A DNA stretch of 64,000 nt from Camelimonas fluminis (GCF_014656355.1 NZ_BNCG01000006.1:97180-161179); one strand, 5' to 3'. Counted from the stretch's first letter, positions 47,718 through 57,570 are shown. Notes: generated by a model from the letters alone, not told the origin. Program-made: numbers and translations.

Positions 47718-48872
47718 ATGAATTTCCGTTGGTCCAGACAGGAACCAGGGCTGCTGCTTTCGGCGCTCGGTCACGCCGGCCTGCTGGTCGCGGCGCTGAT
47801 TGCGCTCGCCTCAGCGCCGCGCTTCGAGGAGCAGATGGAGGCGGTGCCTGTCGAGGTGATCACGGATAGCCAACTGCGCGCCATGACGCGTGGCGAAAAA
47901 ACGTCGAAGGACGTTTCGGAAAAGCCGACCCTGCGCGCGGAAAAGCAGGCTGAGGTGCGCGACGTGAAGCCGGATTCGGCCAATGACCGCCAGGACGCGC
48001 CGGCCCCGCCGTCACGACCGCGCGATCTGGCGCAGGCTGAGGAGAACACGCCGCCGCCGGCCGCCGCCGAGAAGCCGGAGCCCAGGCCTGAACCGAAGCC
48101 CGAGCCAAAGCCTGAGCCAAGACCCGAACCCAAGCCGGAGCCAAAGCCGGAGCCCAAACCGGAACCCGCGCCATTGCCGCCGCAGCGTCCTGAGCCGAGG
48201 CCGGAGCCCAAGCCCGAGCCGAAACCAGAACCAAAGCCAGAGCCAAAGCCGAAACCTGAGCCCAAACCGAAGCCGGAGCCCAAGCCCAGGCCGGAGCCCA
48301 GGCCCAGGCCAGAGCCGGAGGCCCCGGCGCGCCGTGATCTCGCCAGGCTGATCGAAGACAGCAAGCCAACGCCCAGGCCGGCCGAGAAGCCGGCGCAAAA
48401 ACCGGCGGCCAAACCGGCGCCGGATGGCGAGAACTTCAATCCGACGGACATCCGCAAGCTGCTGGCCAGCCGCAACGCCAACCAGCGCACCGCCTCCACC
48501 GGGCCAGAGCTTAACCAGCGCTCGACGGCGGGCGCCCAGACGGGCACGGGACCGAAGCTGTCCATGTCGCAGCGCGATGCGTTGGGCGCCATGCTCAAGG
48601 AGCAACTGGCCAAATGCTGGTCGCCGCCGATGGGCTCCAATCCGGACCTGAAGCCGGACGTGCGCGTGGTGCTGGGGCCAGACGGCGCGGTGATTGGCCA
48701 GCCGGTGGTGGCGAACAGTTCTTCCGATCCGGGCTTCCGCGCCATGGCGGACAGCGCCGTGCGCGCCGTGCGCATGTGCGCGCCGTTCCGGGTGCCGCAG
48801 CAGTTCGCGCCATTCTACAATGACTGGCGCAATTTCCGGATTGTCTTCGACGCCCGGGAGTTTCTGGGATGA
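47718..48872 (+). CDS. tolA: TolA, with a long (P-E-P-K/R) proline-rich stalk
   Basis: Energy-transducing protein of 384 residues. One N-terminal membrane helix (about 12-35, LLLSALGHAGLLVAALIAL) and a C-terminal TolA domain (about 290-384, LKEQLAKCWSPP and CAPFRVPQQFAPFYNDWRNFRIVFD) flank the stalk. Residues about 118-203 are nearly pure repeats of PEPKPEP/PEPRPEP, so the stalk is an extended polyproline-type rod instead of the Ala/Lys helix of E. coli TolA. It reaches from the inner membrane to TolB-Pal. The repeat DNA may vary in copy number between strains. Confidence 0.93.
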   Translation: MNFRWSRQEPGLLLSALGHAGLLVAALIALASAPRFEEQMEAVPVEVITDSQLRAMTRGEKTSKDVSEKPTLRAEKQAEVRDVKPDSANDRQDAPAPPSRPRDLAQAEENTPPPAAAEKPEPRPEPKPEPKPEPRPEPKPEPKPEPKPEPAPLPPQRPEPRPEPKPEPKPEPKPEPKPKPEPKPKPEPKPRPEPRPRPEPEAPARRDLARLIEDSKPTPRPAEKPAQKPAAKPAPDGENFNPTDIRKLLASRNANQRTASTGPELNQRSTAGAQTGTGPKLSMSQRDALGAMLKEQLAKCWSPPMGSNPDLKPDVRVVLGPDGAVIGQPVVANSSSDPGFRAMADSAVRAVRMCAPFRVPQQFAPFYNDWRNFRIVFDAREFLG

Positions 48873-49091
48873 GATCTGAAACGATGATGTTCGGGCGGAG
48901 CGTTGCAACCGACATGGTTTTGCCATCTGCGCCAGGCAAAAGTTTCCCGGTATGGGAACTGGCGGGGTTTGTGGATCTGATGACGTCGCATGCGGCGGTC
49001 ACGCCCATGACGGATATTCAGGTTCGCCGCGCCGGGCTGCAAGAATTAAACAAGTCCGATAATGACCACCTCAATGAACGCCGGAAGCATC

Positions 49092-50510
49092 ATGGCCACT
49101 GATCACCTGTTTCGCCGCGTCGCCAGATCCGCAGGCCTTGTCCTGCCGTCAGCCGGCGCCGGGGATGGTCTTGTTGATCCTGGCCGGCGCGCCCTGCTCA
49201 GGGGCGGCGTCGCGGCTGGCGGTCTTGCGGCGGTGAGCGCCGTCACCACGTGGGCGCAGCCCGCGCGGGCCGAAATCTCCATTACCCTCGATCGCGCCAA
49301 TTTCCAGCCGCTGCCCATCGCCATCGCCGATTTCGGCGGCGATCCGGATCTGGGCGCGCGCATCGCCGGCGTTGTCGCCGCTGACCTGAAGCGTTGCGGT
49401 TATTTCGCGCCTCTCGATCGCGGCGCCTTCCCGCCCGGGCCGATTGAGTTTGACGCGGTGCCGGCCTTCCAGGCCTGGCAGGCCATCAACGCCCAGGCCC
49501 TGGCCACCGGCCGCGTCAGCCGCGACGGCGGCCGACTGCGCACCGCGTATCGCCTTTGGGACGTCAGCGCCGGCCAGCAGATGACCGGCCAGCAGTTCGT
49601 GACCGACGCCAACAACTGGCGCCGGGTCGGCCACATCATCGCCGATTCGATCCTGTCGCGCCTTACCGGCCTCAAGGGCATGTTCGACGCCCGCATCGTT
49701 TACGTGGACGAGAGCGGACCGCGCGACCAGCGTCGCAAACGCCTCGCCCTCATGGACACCGACGGCGCCAACATGCGTTTTCTGACGCGCGGCGAGGAGA
49801 GCGTGGTGACGCCGCGGTTCGCGCCCAATTCGGCCGATGTGACCTACATGTCCCAGGCGCGCGGTTCGCAGCCGCGCGTGCAGGTGCTGAACATCGACAC
49901 CGGGCAGCGCCAGATGGTCGGCAACTTCCCCGACATGACCTCCAGCCCGCGCTTCTCGCCGAACGGCCAGAGCATCGTGCTGAGCCTGCAGCAGGGCGGC
50001 AACGCCAACATCTATCTGATGAACCTTGGCTCGCGCACCACCACGCGCCTGACCAGCGCCAGCGCCATCGACACCTCGCCGTCGTTCTCGCCGGACGGTT
50101 CGCGCATCGCCTTCGAGAGCGATCGCGGCGGCGGCCAGCAGATCTACGTCATGCCGGCGTCGGGCGGCGACGCCCAGCGCATTTCGTTCGGCGAGGGGCG
50201 CTACAGCCAGCCGGTGTGGTCCCCGCGCGGTGATTTCATCGCCTTTACCCGCCAGAAGGCCGGCATGTTCGCCATCGGCGTGATGAAGCCGGATGGCTCA
50301 GGCGAGCGCATCCTGACGGAAGGCTTCCACAATGAGGGGCCGACCTGGGCGCCGAACGGCCAGTTCCTGATGTTCTTCCGTGATCCGGGCGGCGAAGGCG
50401 GCAGCAAGCTGTACATGACGGACATCACGGGCCGCGTCGAGGCGCCGATCCGCACCTCCGGCTTCGCATCGGACCCGGGCTGGTCGCAGGTGCTGTCGGA
50501 GATGCGCTGA
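49092..50510 (+). CDS. tolB: Tol-Pal periplasmic protein TolB
   Basis: Beta-propeller protein of 472 residues that binds Pal. An N-domain (PLPIAIADFGGDPDLGARIAGVVAADLKRCGYF) precedes propeller blades with repeated SFSPDGSRIAFESDRGG-type motifs. The signal region is long and contains GRRALLRGGVAAGGLAAVSA ending ARA-E at residue 60, a twin-arginine-like export signal. The ATG at 49092 is chosen for GGAAG 6 bases upstream; the frame is open to 49062 without a ribosome site. It follows tolA by 219 bases. Confidence 0.94.
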   Translation: MATDHLFRRVARSAGLVLPSAGAGDGLVDPGRRALLRGGVAAGGLAAVSAVTTWAQPARAEISITLDRANFQPLPIAIADFGGDPDLGARIAGVVAADLKRCGYFAPLDRGAFPPGPIEFDAVPAFQAWQAINAQALATGRVSRDGGRLRTAYRLWDVSAGQQMTGQQFVTDANNWRRVGHIIADSILSRLTGLKGMFDARIVYVDESGPRDQRRKRLALMDTDGANMRFLTRGEESVVTPRFAPNSADVTYMSQARGSQPRVQVLNIDTGQRQMVGNFPDMTSSPRFSPNGQSIVLSLQQGGNANIYLMNLGSRTTTRLTSASAIDTSPSFSPDGSRIAFESDRGGGQQIYVMPASGGDAQRISFGEGRYSQPVWSPRGDFIAFTRQKAGMFAIGVMKPDGSGERILTEGFHNEGPTWAPNGQFLMFFRDPGGEGGSKLYMTDITGRVEAPIRTSGFASDPGWSQVLSEMR

Positions 50511-50639
50511 TCCGTAGCCTGAGGCCGGCTTTCGCGGCCTTTAATCGGAATTTTACCACATCGCTGGCTTTGTGAACGCTGATATGACGGCGCGCGGCTG
50601 GCGCGGACATGTTGAGGCGAAAGCTTCCAGGAAGGATTG

Positions 50640-51188
50640 ATGATGTCGGCAGCAGTTATGGGCAAGGCGGACGGGCGGATGGGCCGTCGCGCTGCGTTCG
50701 CGGTTGTGGCGATGGTTGCGGCGTTGTCTCTCGGCGCCTGCGCCAAGAACAATCAGGACGGCGTCAATGGCGGCGCCGGCGGATCCGGCGGCCGCTACGG
50801 CATGGGCGGCGCCGGCGCGCCGGGCAGCGCCCAGGACTTCGTGGTCAACGTGGGCGACCGTGTGTTCTTCGAAGTGGACAGCACGTCCCTGACGCCCCAG
50901 GCCGTCGCCACGCTTGACCGTCAGGCGGCCTGGCTGGCCCGCTATCCGCGTTACACCTTCATTGTCGAGGGTCACGCTGACGAGCGCGGCACGCGTGAAT
51001 ACAACTATTCGCTCGGCGCCCGCCGCGCCCAGTCGGTGCGCGATTATCTGGTCTCACGCGGCGTCGCTTCCTCGCGCATGCGCACGATCTCCTATGGCAA
51101 GGAGCGCCCCGTCGCGGTCTGCAACGACATCTCCTGCTGGTCGCAGAACCGCCGCAGCGTCATCGTGCTGGACGGCGCCGGTTCCTGA
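50640..51188 (+). CDS. pal: Peptidoglycan-associated lipoprotein Pal
   Basis: Outer-membrane lipoprotein of 182 residues. The lipobox LGAC gives Cys34 as the lipidated residue, a Gly-rich linker follows, and the OmpA domain (DRVFFEVDSTSLTPQA, then VEGHADERGTREYNYSLGARRAQSVRDYL) binds peptidoglycan. It links the outer membrane to the wall and to TolB. AGGA serves either of two adjacent ATG codons (50640, 50643). Confidence 0.95.
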   Translation: MMSAAVMGKADGRMGRRAAFAVVAMVAALSLGACAKNNQDGVNGGAGGSGGRYGMGGAGAPGSAQDFVVNVGDRVFFEVDSTSLTPQAVATLDRQAAWLARYPRYTFIVEGHADERGTREYNYSLGARRAQSVRDYLVSRGVASSRMRTISYGKERPVAVCNDISCWSQNRRSVIVLDGAGS

Positions 51189-51270
51189 GCGACCGGGAAC
51201 GCGCCGCTCCTGAACGGATCCTGATCCGGAAGGGAATGGCGCGGCCTCCGGGATCGCAATTCCCTCCCGC

Positions 51271-52077
51271 ATGACAGCGAAACGACAGGCCGACATGACA
51301 TTGCCATTGCCAAAGTTTGCCGTTGCTTCACGGGTCGCCGCGCTCTTCGGCGGACTGGCCCTGACGGCGATGCTCGCCGTGCTGCCGGCCTCGCTGGCGC
51401 GGGCCCAGGACGCCGCCGACATTGTGGTGCGCATGGGCCAGCTTGAGGAGCAGGTGCGGACCATGTCCGGCCGCATCGAGCAACTGCAGTTCGAGAACCG
51501 CCGGCTCAATGAACAGCTTCGCAAATTCCAGCAGGACATCGAGTTCCGCCTGCAGGAAAAATCCGGCGGCGGAGGCGGCGGCGCCTCTCCGGCGCCATCG
51601 ACGTCGCCAGGCCGTGAGCGGCGCGGCGACGCCGGCGCGGGCGTTTCACCCGGCGGCCCGTCCCAGGTCGCCGGCCAGACCGGGGCGGGAGGCGCCGCCG
51701 GCGGCGACGCTTTCGAGAATGCCCGCGGCCAGTTCCAGCAGCGCCAGTATGCGGCCGCTGAAATGGGCTTCCGGCAGTTTCTTCAGGCCAATCCCCGTGA
51801 CCGGCGCGCGCCGGAAGCCATCTACTGGCTGGGTGAAAGCTATTTCCAGCGCCAGCAATATAGTGAGGCGGCCGAACAGTTCCTGAAGATCTCGACCGAA
51901 TACGCCAAATCGGCGCGCGGTCCGGATGCGCTGGTGAAGCTGGGCATGTCGCTGTCGCGGCTCAACGCCAAACAGGAAGCCTGCGCCACCCTGTCGGAAG
52001 TGCTGCGCAAATATCCCAACGCTTCGGTTGACGTGCGTTCGGCCGTGGAGCGCGAACGGCGCCGCACAAAATGCTGA
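51271..52077 (+). CDS. cpoB: Tol-Pal coordinator CpoB (YbgF)
   Basis: Periplasmic protein of 268 residues. A signal peptide ends near PASLARA-Q, a coiled coil spans about 50-95 (MGQLEEQVRTMSGRIEQLQFENRRL), a Gly/Ser/Pro linker follows, and TPR repeats run from about 150 to the end (ENARGQFQQRQYAAAEMGFRQFL). CpoB couples peptidoglycan synthesis to Tol-driven constriction in E. coli. An internal ATG at 51295 could be the real start. It is last in the tol-pal run and 7 bases upstream of tilS. Confidence 0.93.
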   Translation: MTAKRQADMTLPLPKFAVASRVAALFGGLALTAMLAVLPASLARAQDAADIVVRMGQLEEQVRTMSGRIEQLQFENRRLNEQLRKFQQDIEFRLQEKSGGGGGGASPAPSTSPGRERRGDAGAGVSPGGPSQVAGQTGAGGAAGGDAFENARGQFQQRQYAAAEMGFRQFLQANPRDRRAPEAIYWLGESYFQRQQYSEAAEQFLKISTEYAKSARGPDALVKLGMSLSRLNAKQEACATLSEVLRKYPNASVDVRSAVERERRRTKC

Positions 52078-52084
52078 ACTGTCG

Positions 52085-53209
52085 ATGAGGCGCGGTGATC
52101 CATTGTGGGAGGCGGGTTCCTTGCACGGGGATGACGACCAGCGCCAGAGCGCGGGCCCGAACGCCCGAAGCGTCCATGACGACGCCCCCGTAACCGCCGG
52201 CGAGGCGGATTTTTTGTTTTCCGGCCTTGCTGACGCCGCCGGCCTGCTGCTGGCGGTTTCCGGCGGGCCCGATTCCCTGGCGCTGCTGCATCTTGTGGCG
52301 GGTTGGCGGGCGGAAGGTCTGGCGCGCGGCGAACCGCGCCCGCCGGTGTCCGTCGCGGTTGTCGACCATGGTCTGCGTCCGGAGGCCGCCGACGAAGCCC
52401 GCATGGTGATGATGCGCGCGCGCGATGTGGGGCTGCCGGGCGCCATCCTGGTCTGGGCCGGCGACAAGCCGGCGAGCGGCGTGCAGGAAGCGGCGCGGAC
52501 GGCGCGATATGAGTTGCTGTTCGCCCATGCCCGGCGTGTCGGCGCGTCGCATGTGCTGACCGCCCATCACGCCGACGATCTGGCCGAAACCATTCTGATG
52601 CGTCTGTGCGCTGGCTCCGGCCCCGGCGGTCTCGCCGGCATCGCCGCCCTGTCGCGGCGGGAGGGGTTGTGGTTGGCGCGGCCGCTGCTTTCGTTGACCA
52701 AGAGCCGTCTGGTCGCTGTCTGCGTCGCCGCCGGATGGGATTGGGCCGTCGATCCTGGCAACCTCGATCCGCGCAAGGGCAGGGGCAGGCTGCGTCGCCT
52801 TGCCAGCGAGCTGGCCGCGCTCGGGCTGAGCCGTGAACGGCTGTTGCGTCTTGGCGCCCGCGCCGCCCGCGCCGACGCGGCGCTGGAACAGGCGGTGGAC
52901 CTGGCCCTGGCGGGCGCCGATGTGCGGACGAGCGGGGGGGATTTCAGCGTCGACATGCGCCGGCTGGCGGAACAACCGGCCGAGATCGCGGTGCGGGCGC
53001 TGGGGCGGCTGCTGGCCGGCGCCCGGCCTGCGGACGCCGCGCCGCTGCGCCTGGAGCGTCTGGAGCGGGCGACGGAGCGGCTGGTCGCCGCCGCTGACGC
53101 CGGCCGTCCTGAAACGCTGACCCTGGGAGGGCTTGCCTTGCGGCTCGACCGCCACGGCCTCTGTCGCGGCGGCGCGGAGCCGCCGCGGAGGACGCGCCCC
53201 GTCGCCTGA
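52085..53209 (+). CDS. tilS: tRNA(Ile)-lysidine synthase
   Basis: PP-loop ATPase of 374 residues that changes C34 of the CAU tRNA to lysidine. LLLAVSGGPDSLALLHL is the SGGxDS loop (near residue 57), VAVVDHGLRPEAADEA and LTAHHADDLAETILMRL are core motifs, and VDPGNLDPRKGRGRLRR is typical. The end is shorter than in E. coli TilS, as is usual in alphaproteobacteria. The start is set at ATG 52085; no strong ribosome site is seen, so translation may depend on cpoB. Confidence 0.93.
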   Translation: MRRGDPLWEAGSLHGDDDQRQSAGPNARSVHDDAPVTAGEADFLFSGLADAAGLLLAVSGGPDSLALLHLVAGWRAEGLARGEPRPPVSVAVVDHGLRPEAADEARMVMMRARDVGLPGAILVWAGDKPASGVQEAARTARYELLFAHARRVGASHVLTAHHADDLAETILMRLCAGSGPGGLAGIAALSRREGLWLARPLLSLTKSRLVAVCVAAGWDWAVDPGNLDPRKGRGRLRRLASELAALGLSRERLLRLGARAARADAALEQAVDLALAGADVRTSGGDFSVDMRRLAEQPAEIAVRALGRLLAGARPADAAPLRLERLERATERLVAAADAGRPETLTLGGLALRLDRHGLCRGGAEPPRRTRPVA

Positions 53210-53305
53210 CCGCTGCGGGCAGGACGCGCCGGTCAGGGGCGTCGGCCGGAATTGGCGTCAGGCCCTGTCAGGAAAGCCGCCGGCCTGCGGCATAACCGCC
53301 TCGCC

Positions 53306-53327
53306 CGCCCCAAACAGGGCGTTTTTT
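53306..53327 (+). terminator. Terminator after tilS
   Basis: 5-bp GC stem (CGCCC / GGGCG) with a 6-nt loop followed by TTTTTT, about 100 bases past tilS. It separates the tol-tilS unit from ftsH. Confidence 0.7.
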
Positions 53328-53484
53328 GCGTCTACAAGGCCGGCAACTCAATTCATCCCCCCACTTCCGGCAGGCTCCATTGATGGCGCGACCTTGGCAA
53401 CAGGTCGCTTCAAGCCTAAATATGGGGCTGGTTGAGATCCTTATGGCGCGCGGCAGCCCGCTGGACCAGGACATATAATTCAAG

Positions 53485-55407
53485 ATGAACCCCAATTTCA
53501 GGAACTTCGCCCTCTGGGTCATCATTTTTCTGCTGGTGCTGGCGCTGGTCTCCCTGTTCCAGAGCCCCGGGCAGCGCGGCGGTTCGTCTGATATTCCTTA
53601 CTCGCAACTGCTGCAGGACGCCGACAATGGCCGCGTCACCAGCGTGTTGATCTCCGGGCAGGAAATCACCGGAACCTATACGGACGGACGCGCCTTCAAA
53701 ACTTACGCGCCATACGATCCGGGTCTCGTCAGCAAGCTGCAGCAGAAGAACGTGCAGATTTCCGCGCGTCCGCCGCAGTCCGACACGCCATGGTTCATCG
53801 CGCTGCTGATCAACTGGTTGCCGATCCTCGTCTTCATTGGCGCGTGGATTTTCCTGTCGCGGCAAATGCAGAGCGGCGCGGGGCGCGCCATGGGCTTCGG
53901 CAAGTCGAAGGCCAAGCTGCTGACGGAAGCGCATGGCCGCGTCACCTTCGAGGACGTGGCCGGCGTTGAGGAAGCCAAGGACGACCTGCAGGAGATCGTG
54001 GAGTTCCTGCGTGATCCGCAGAAATTCCAGCGCCTCGGCGGCCGCATTCCACGCGGCGTGCTGCTGGTCGGCCCGCCCGGCACCGGCAAGACGCTGATCG
54101 CCCGCGCCGTCGCCGGCGAGGCCAACGTGCCGTTCTTCACCATTTCCGGCTCGGACTTCGTTGAGATGTTCGTGGGCGTCGGCGCCAGCCGCGTGCGCGA
54201 CATGTTCGAACAGGCGAAGAAGAACTCGCCGTGCATCATCTTCATCGACGAGATTGACGCGGTTGGCCGTCATCGCGGCGCCGGACTTGGCGGCGGCAAT
54301 GACGAGCGCGAGCAGACCCTGAACCAGCTGCTGGTGGAGATGGATGGCTTCGAGGCGAACGAAGGCGTCATCATTATCGCCGCCACCAACCGCCCCGACG
54401 TGCTGGATCCGGCGCTGTTGCGTCCAGGCCGTTTCGACCGCCAGATCGTCGTGCCAAACCCGGATGTGGTTGGTCGCGAGCGCATCCTGCGCGTCCACGT
54501 CCGCAAGGTGCCGCTGGCGCCGGACGTCGACCTGCGCACCATGGCGCGCGGCACCCCAGGCTTCTCCGGCGCCGACCTGATGAATCTGGTCAATGAGGCG
54601 GCGCTGCTGGCGGCGCGGCGCGGCAAGCGCATCGTCACCATGCAGGAATTTGAGGACGCCAAGGACAAGGTGATGATGGGCGCCGAGCGCCGCACCCTGG
54701 TGATGACCGAGGACGAGAAGCGTCTGACGGCCTATCACGAGGCGGGTCACGCCGTCGTCGCCCTCAATGTCCCCGCCACCGATCCGGTGCACAAGGCGAC
54801 CATCATTCCGCGCGGCCGCGCCCTCGGCATGGTCATGCAGTTGCCGGAGCGCGACAAGCTCTCCATGAGCTACGAGCAGATGACCTCGCGTCTCGCCATC
54901 ATGATGGGCGGGCGCGTGGCCGAGGAGCTGATCTTCGGGCCGGCCAAGGTCACCTCCGGTGCCGCTTCTGATATCCAGCAGGCGACCAAGCTGGCGCGGG
55001 CCATGGTCACGCAATGGGGCTTCTCCGACGAGCTCGGCGCCGTGATGTACGGCGACGAGGGCGGCGAGGTGTTCCTCGGCTACTCCATGGGCAAGCAGCA
55101 GACCTTGTCCGAGGCGACGGCGCAGAAGATCGACGCGGAAATCCGCCGTCTGGTGGAGGAAGGCCTGTCTGAAGCCCGCCGCATCCTCACCGAGCGCCAC
55201 GACGATCTGGAGGCGCTGGCGCGCGGGCTGCTTGAGTATGAGACGCTCTCCGGCGAGGAGATCCGCGGCCTGCTCGACGGCAAGCCGCCGGTGCGCGACG
55301 CGGGCAGCGAGCCGCCGCCCAGCCGCGGCACGCTGGTGCCGTCCGCCGGCCGGCATACGCCGCGCGGCGGCTCCGACGCCGGGCTTGAGCCGCAGCCTCA
55401 GGCCTGA
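53485..55407 (+). CDS. ftsH: ATP-dependent zinc metalloprotease FtsH
   Basis: Membrane AAA+ protease of 640 residues. Two membrane helices (about 7-24 and 95-120) flank a periplasmic domain. Then come Walker A GPPGTGKT, Walker [12 protein letters not shown], the second region of homology [19 protein letters not shown] and the zinc site [10 protein letters not shown]. It degrades misfolded membrane proteins and, in many bacteria, LpxC. It follows tilS, as in most proteobacteria. Confidence 0.97.
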   Translation: MNPNFRNFALWVIIFLLVLALVSLFQSPGQRGGSSDIPYSQLLQDADNGRVTSVLISGQEITGTYTDGRAFKTYAPYDPGLVSKLQQKNVQISARPPQSDTPWFIALLINWLPILVFIGAWIFLSRQMQSGAGRAMGFGKSKAKLLTEAHGRVTFEDVAGVEEAKDDLQEIVEFLRDPQKFQRLGGRIPRGVLLVGPPGTGKTLIARAVAGEANVPFFTISGSDFVEMFVGVGASRVRDMFEQAKKNSPCIIFIDEIDAVGRHRGAGLGGGNDEREQTLNQLLVEMDGFEANEGVIIIAATNRPDVLDPALLRPGRFDRQIVVPNPDVVGRERILRVHVRKVPLAPDVDLRTMARGTPGFSGADLMNLVNEAALLAARRGKRIVTMQEFEDAKDKVMMGAERRTLVMTEDEKRLTAYHEAGHAVVALNVPATDPVHKATIIPRGRALGMVMQLPERDKLSMSYEQMTSRLAIMMGGRVAEELIFGPAKVTSGAASDIQQATKLARAMVTQWGFSDELGAVMYGDEGGEVFLGYSMGKQQTLSEATAQKIDAEIRRLVEEGLSEARRILTERHDDLEALARGLLEYETLSGEEIRGLLDGKPPVRDAGSEPPPSRGTLVPSAGRHTPRGGSDAGLEPQPQA

Positions 55408-55794
55408 GGCTGACGCCCTTCAAAAGCGCCTGTTTCAGATATTTCGCCCCGGTTCTCCAGAACCGGGGCGAATTTCGTCTGGCCTCTGGCCCCGCCGCTG
55501 CTGGCGCCGGGCGGCGCGTCGCCGATGCCGGTAACATCATGTTATGAATAGTGAATACATGATGCCGCGCGGTTGCTTGACGGGGCGTCGCGCGCGGCGC
55601 ATGGGATACGGCGTGACAGGTGATTTGGGCTGGGCGGGACCGGCTGGGCCGTCCCATGACCCCCGCAGCGCGCTGCGGCGCCGTTTCACCGTCGCGCCGG
55701 CTTCCCGTTTGCCGGGAGGTCCGGCAATTTTTTGGCCGCAGTGAAATAAAGCGTCGTCGTTTTTTTGCGGAAACTGCCCTGAGGCACAGGACAT
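55408..55794. other. ftsH-glmM intergenic region
   Basis: About 390 bases with the ftsH terminator at the left and the glmM promoter presumably at the right. Frames here have no family similarity. Confidence 0.5.
55443..55475 (+). terminator. ftsH intrinsic terminator
   Basis: Perfect 14-bp stem (TTCGCCCCGGTTCT / AGAACCGGGGCGAA) with a 2-nt loop, followed by TTT. It lies 35 bases after the ftsH stop. Confidence 0.85.
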
Positions 55795-57147
55795 ATGACA
55801 AGAAGCTACTTCGGCACGGATGGTATTCGCGGTCGCGCCAACGCCGTCATCACGCCAGAACTGGCGTTGAAGGTGGGGCAGGCGGCGGGCCTGGTGTTCC
55901 GCCGCGGCGATCACCGCAACCGGGTGATCATCGGTAAAGACACGCGGCTGTCGGGCTACATGATCGAAACAGCGATGATCGCCGGTTTCACCTCCGTTGG
56001 CATCGACGTCCTGCAGCTTGGCCCGATGCCGACGCCGGCGGTGGCGATGCTGACGCGTTCCATGCGTTGCGACATGGGCGTGATGATCTCGGCCTCGCAC
56101 AATCCTTACGAAGACAATGGCATCAAGCTGTTCGGGCCGGACGGCTACAAGCTGTCCGACGAGGTCGAGAAGCAGATCGAGGAGCTGATCGACGGCGATC
56201 TGGCGCTGCGTCTCGCCAGTTCCGCCGATCTTGGCCGGGCGAAGCGCATCGATAGCGTCCATGCCCGCTACGTCGAGTTCGCCAAGCGGACCCTGCCGCG
56301 CGATGTCGATTTCGACGGTATGCGCGTGGTGGTCGACTGCGCCAATGGCGCCGGCTATCGCGTGGCGCCGGAGGCGCTGTGGGAACTCGGCGCGGAGGTC
56401 ATCTCCCTTGGCGTCGAGCCGGACGGCACCAATATCAACCGCGACGTCGGCTCCACCTCGCCGGAAGCGCTGATCCGCAAGGTGCACGAAGTGCGGGCCG
56501 ACGTGGGCATCGCCCTCGACGGCGACGCCGACCGGGTGATCATTGTCGATGAAAAGGGCCAGGTGGTCGACGGCGACCAGCTGATGGCGGTGATCGGCCG
56601 TAGCTGGAAGGAAGCCGAGCTGCTGAGCAAGCCGGCGATCGTCGCCACCATCATGTCCAATCTGGGGCTTGAGAAATATCTCTCAGGCCTGGGCCTCGGC
56701 CTTGAGCGCACGGCGGTGGGCGACCGCTATGTGCTCGAGCACATGCGCCGCAACGGCTACAATGTCGGCGGCGAGCAGTCCGGTCACATCATCCTGTCTG
56801 ACTACGCCACCACCGGCGACGGGCTGTTGTCGGCGTTGCAGATCCTGTCCGTGGTTCAGCGCGCTGGCCGGCCGGTCAGTGAGGTTTGCCGGGCGTTCGA
56901 GCCGTTCCCCCAGGTCCTGAAGAACTACCGTTATACGCGCGGCGCCGCCCCGTCCGTCGAGAGCGTCGACGCCATCGTCGATGCGGCGCGCGACCGGCTC
57001 GGCAAGAATGGCCGCCTGGTGGTGCGTCCCTCGGGCACCGAGCCGGTGATCCGCGTGATGGGCGAGGGCGACAACCTTGATGTGGTCACCCAGGTTGTGG
57101 ACGACGTCATTGCCGAGATCGGCAAGATCGGCCGGGCGGCGGCCTGA
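55795..57147 (+). CDS. glmM: Phosphoglucosamine mutase
   Basis: Converts glucosamine-6-P to glucosamine-1-P for UDP-GlcNAc, the precursor of peptidoglycan and lipid A. It has 450 residues. [12 protein letters not shown] opens it, [17 protein letters not shown] carries the phosphoserine Ser101, [11 protein letters not shown] binds Mg, [10 protein letters not shown] recognises the sugar and [12 protein letters not shown] the phosphate. It follows ftsH in the conserved order. Confidence 0.97.
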   Translation: MTRSYFGTDGIRGRANAVITPELALKVGQAAGLVFRRGDHRNRVIIGKDTRLSGYMIETAMIAGFTSVGIDVLQLGPMPTPAVAMLTRSMRCDMGVMISASHNPYEDNGIKLFGPDGYKLSDEVEKQIEELIDGDLALRLASSADLGRAKRIDSVHARYVEFAKRTLPRDVDFDGMRVVVDCANGAGYRVAPEALWELGAEVISLGVEPDGTNINRDVGSTSPEALIRKVHEVRADVGIALDGDADRVIIVDEKGQVVDGDQLMAVIGRSWKEAELLSKPAIVATIMSNLGLEKYLSGLGLGLERTAVGDRYVLEHMRRNGYNVGGEQSGHIILSDYATTGDGLLSALQILSVVQRAGRPVSEVCRAFEPFPQVLKNYRYTRGAAPSVESVDAIVDAARDRLGKNGRLVVRPSGTEPVIRVMGEGDNLDVVTQVVDDVIAEIGKIGRAAA

Positions 57148-57173
57148 ATTTCAACGTCAGTTAGCTGGATCTG

Positions 57174-57212
57174 ACGCGGGCGATCTGTACAGGTCGCCCG
57201 CGTTGCTTTTTT
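57174..57212 (+). terminator. glmM intrinsic terminator
   Basis: 10-bp stem (ACGCGGGCGA / TCGCCCGCGT), extendable through CTG/CAG, followed by TGC and six T. It lies 26 bases past the glmM stop. Confidence 0.93.
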
Positions 57213-57349
57213 AACTTGCTGGTTCGATGGCATTTTCCGGGTGGAAACGGCGTCGCCTCCGGCTGGAGAGCCGCCCCCGGGGCGCCCCCGCCTGCCTGGG
57301 CGGGGCCGGACGCCCTGTCGCGACAGTTCATTAACCATCTTCATTAAGG

Positions 57350-57364
57350 TTAAGCGGCCATTAA
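57350..57364. promoter_or_regulatory. CtrA-type box
   Basis: TTAAGCGGCCATTAA, an exact TTAA-N7-TTAA followed by C. A TTAACCAT half-site stands at 57331-57338. It is about 205 bases upstream of the outer-membrane protein start. Confidence 0.55.
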
Positions 57365-57464
57365 CGGTTGCCTGCGAATTTGGCGCCAGAGCAGGCGGCG
57401 TCCAGGGGCGAATCGCGACGGCGATCCGGTCTGGAGGCGACAGCTGGCTTGAACTGCAGGTTTG

Positions 57465-57516
57465 GAATGTTGCGTTTGCGCGGGGCGGCCCAGCCCGCCG
57501 CGCAAACGCAACATTC
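57465..57516. repeat. Perfect 19-bp inverted repeat
   Basis: Left arm GAATGTTGCGTTTGCGCGG (57465-57483) and its exact reverse complement at 57498-57516, with a 14-base loop. No U tract follows. It lies 55 bases before the outer-membrane protein start, most likely in its 5' leader or promoter. Confidence 0.97.
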
Positions 57517-57570
57517 TCAAGAACGTCGGCGACCTACGGCGGTGCGCGACGCGACAGGGACGGCGGGACG

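Larger units (their letters stand above)
57148..57570. promoter_or_regulatory. Regulatory region upstream of the outer-membrane protein gene
   Basis: About 420 bases with, in order, the glmM terminator, an AT-richer TTAA cluster including a CtrA-type box (57350-57364), and a large perfect inverted repeat (57465-57516). The density of signals suggests tight control of the barrel-protein gene. Confidence 0.6.

Noticed and set aside
48070-48324. A CRISPR-like or intergenic repeat array
   Set aside because: The periodic DNA is the in-frame proline-rich stalk of TolA.
53416-55356. A 646-codon minus-strand frame opposite ftsH
   Set aside because: Same GC-codon shadow effect; no family similarity and no ribosome site.
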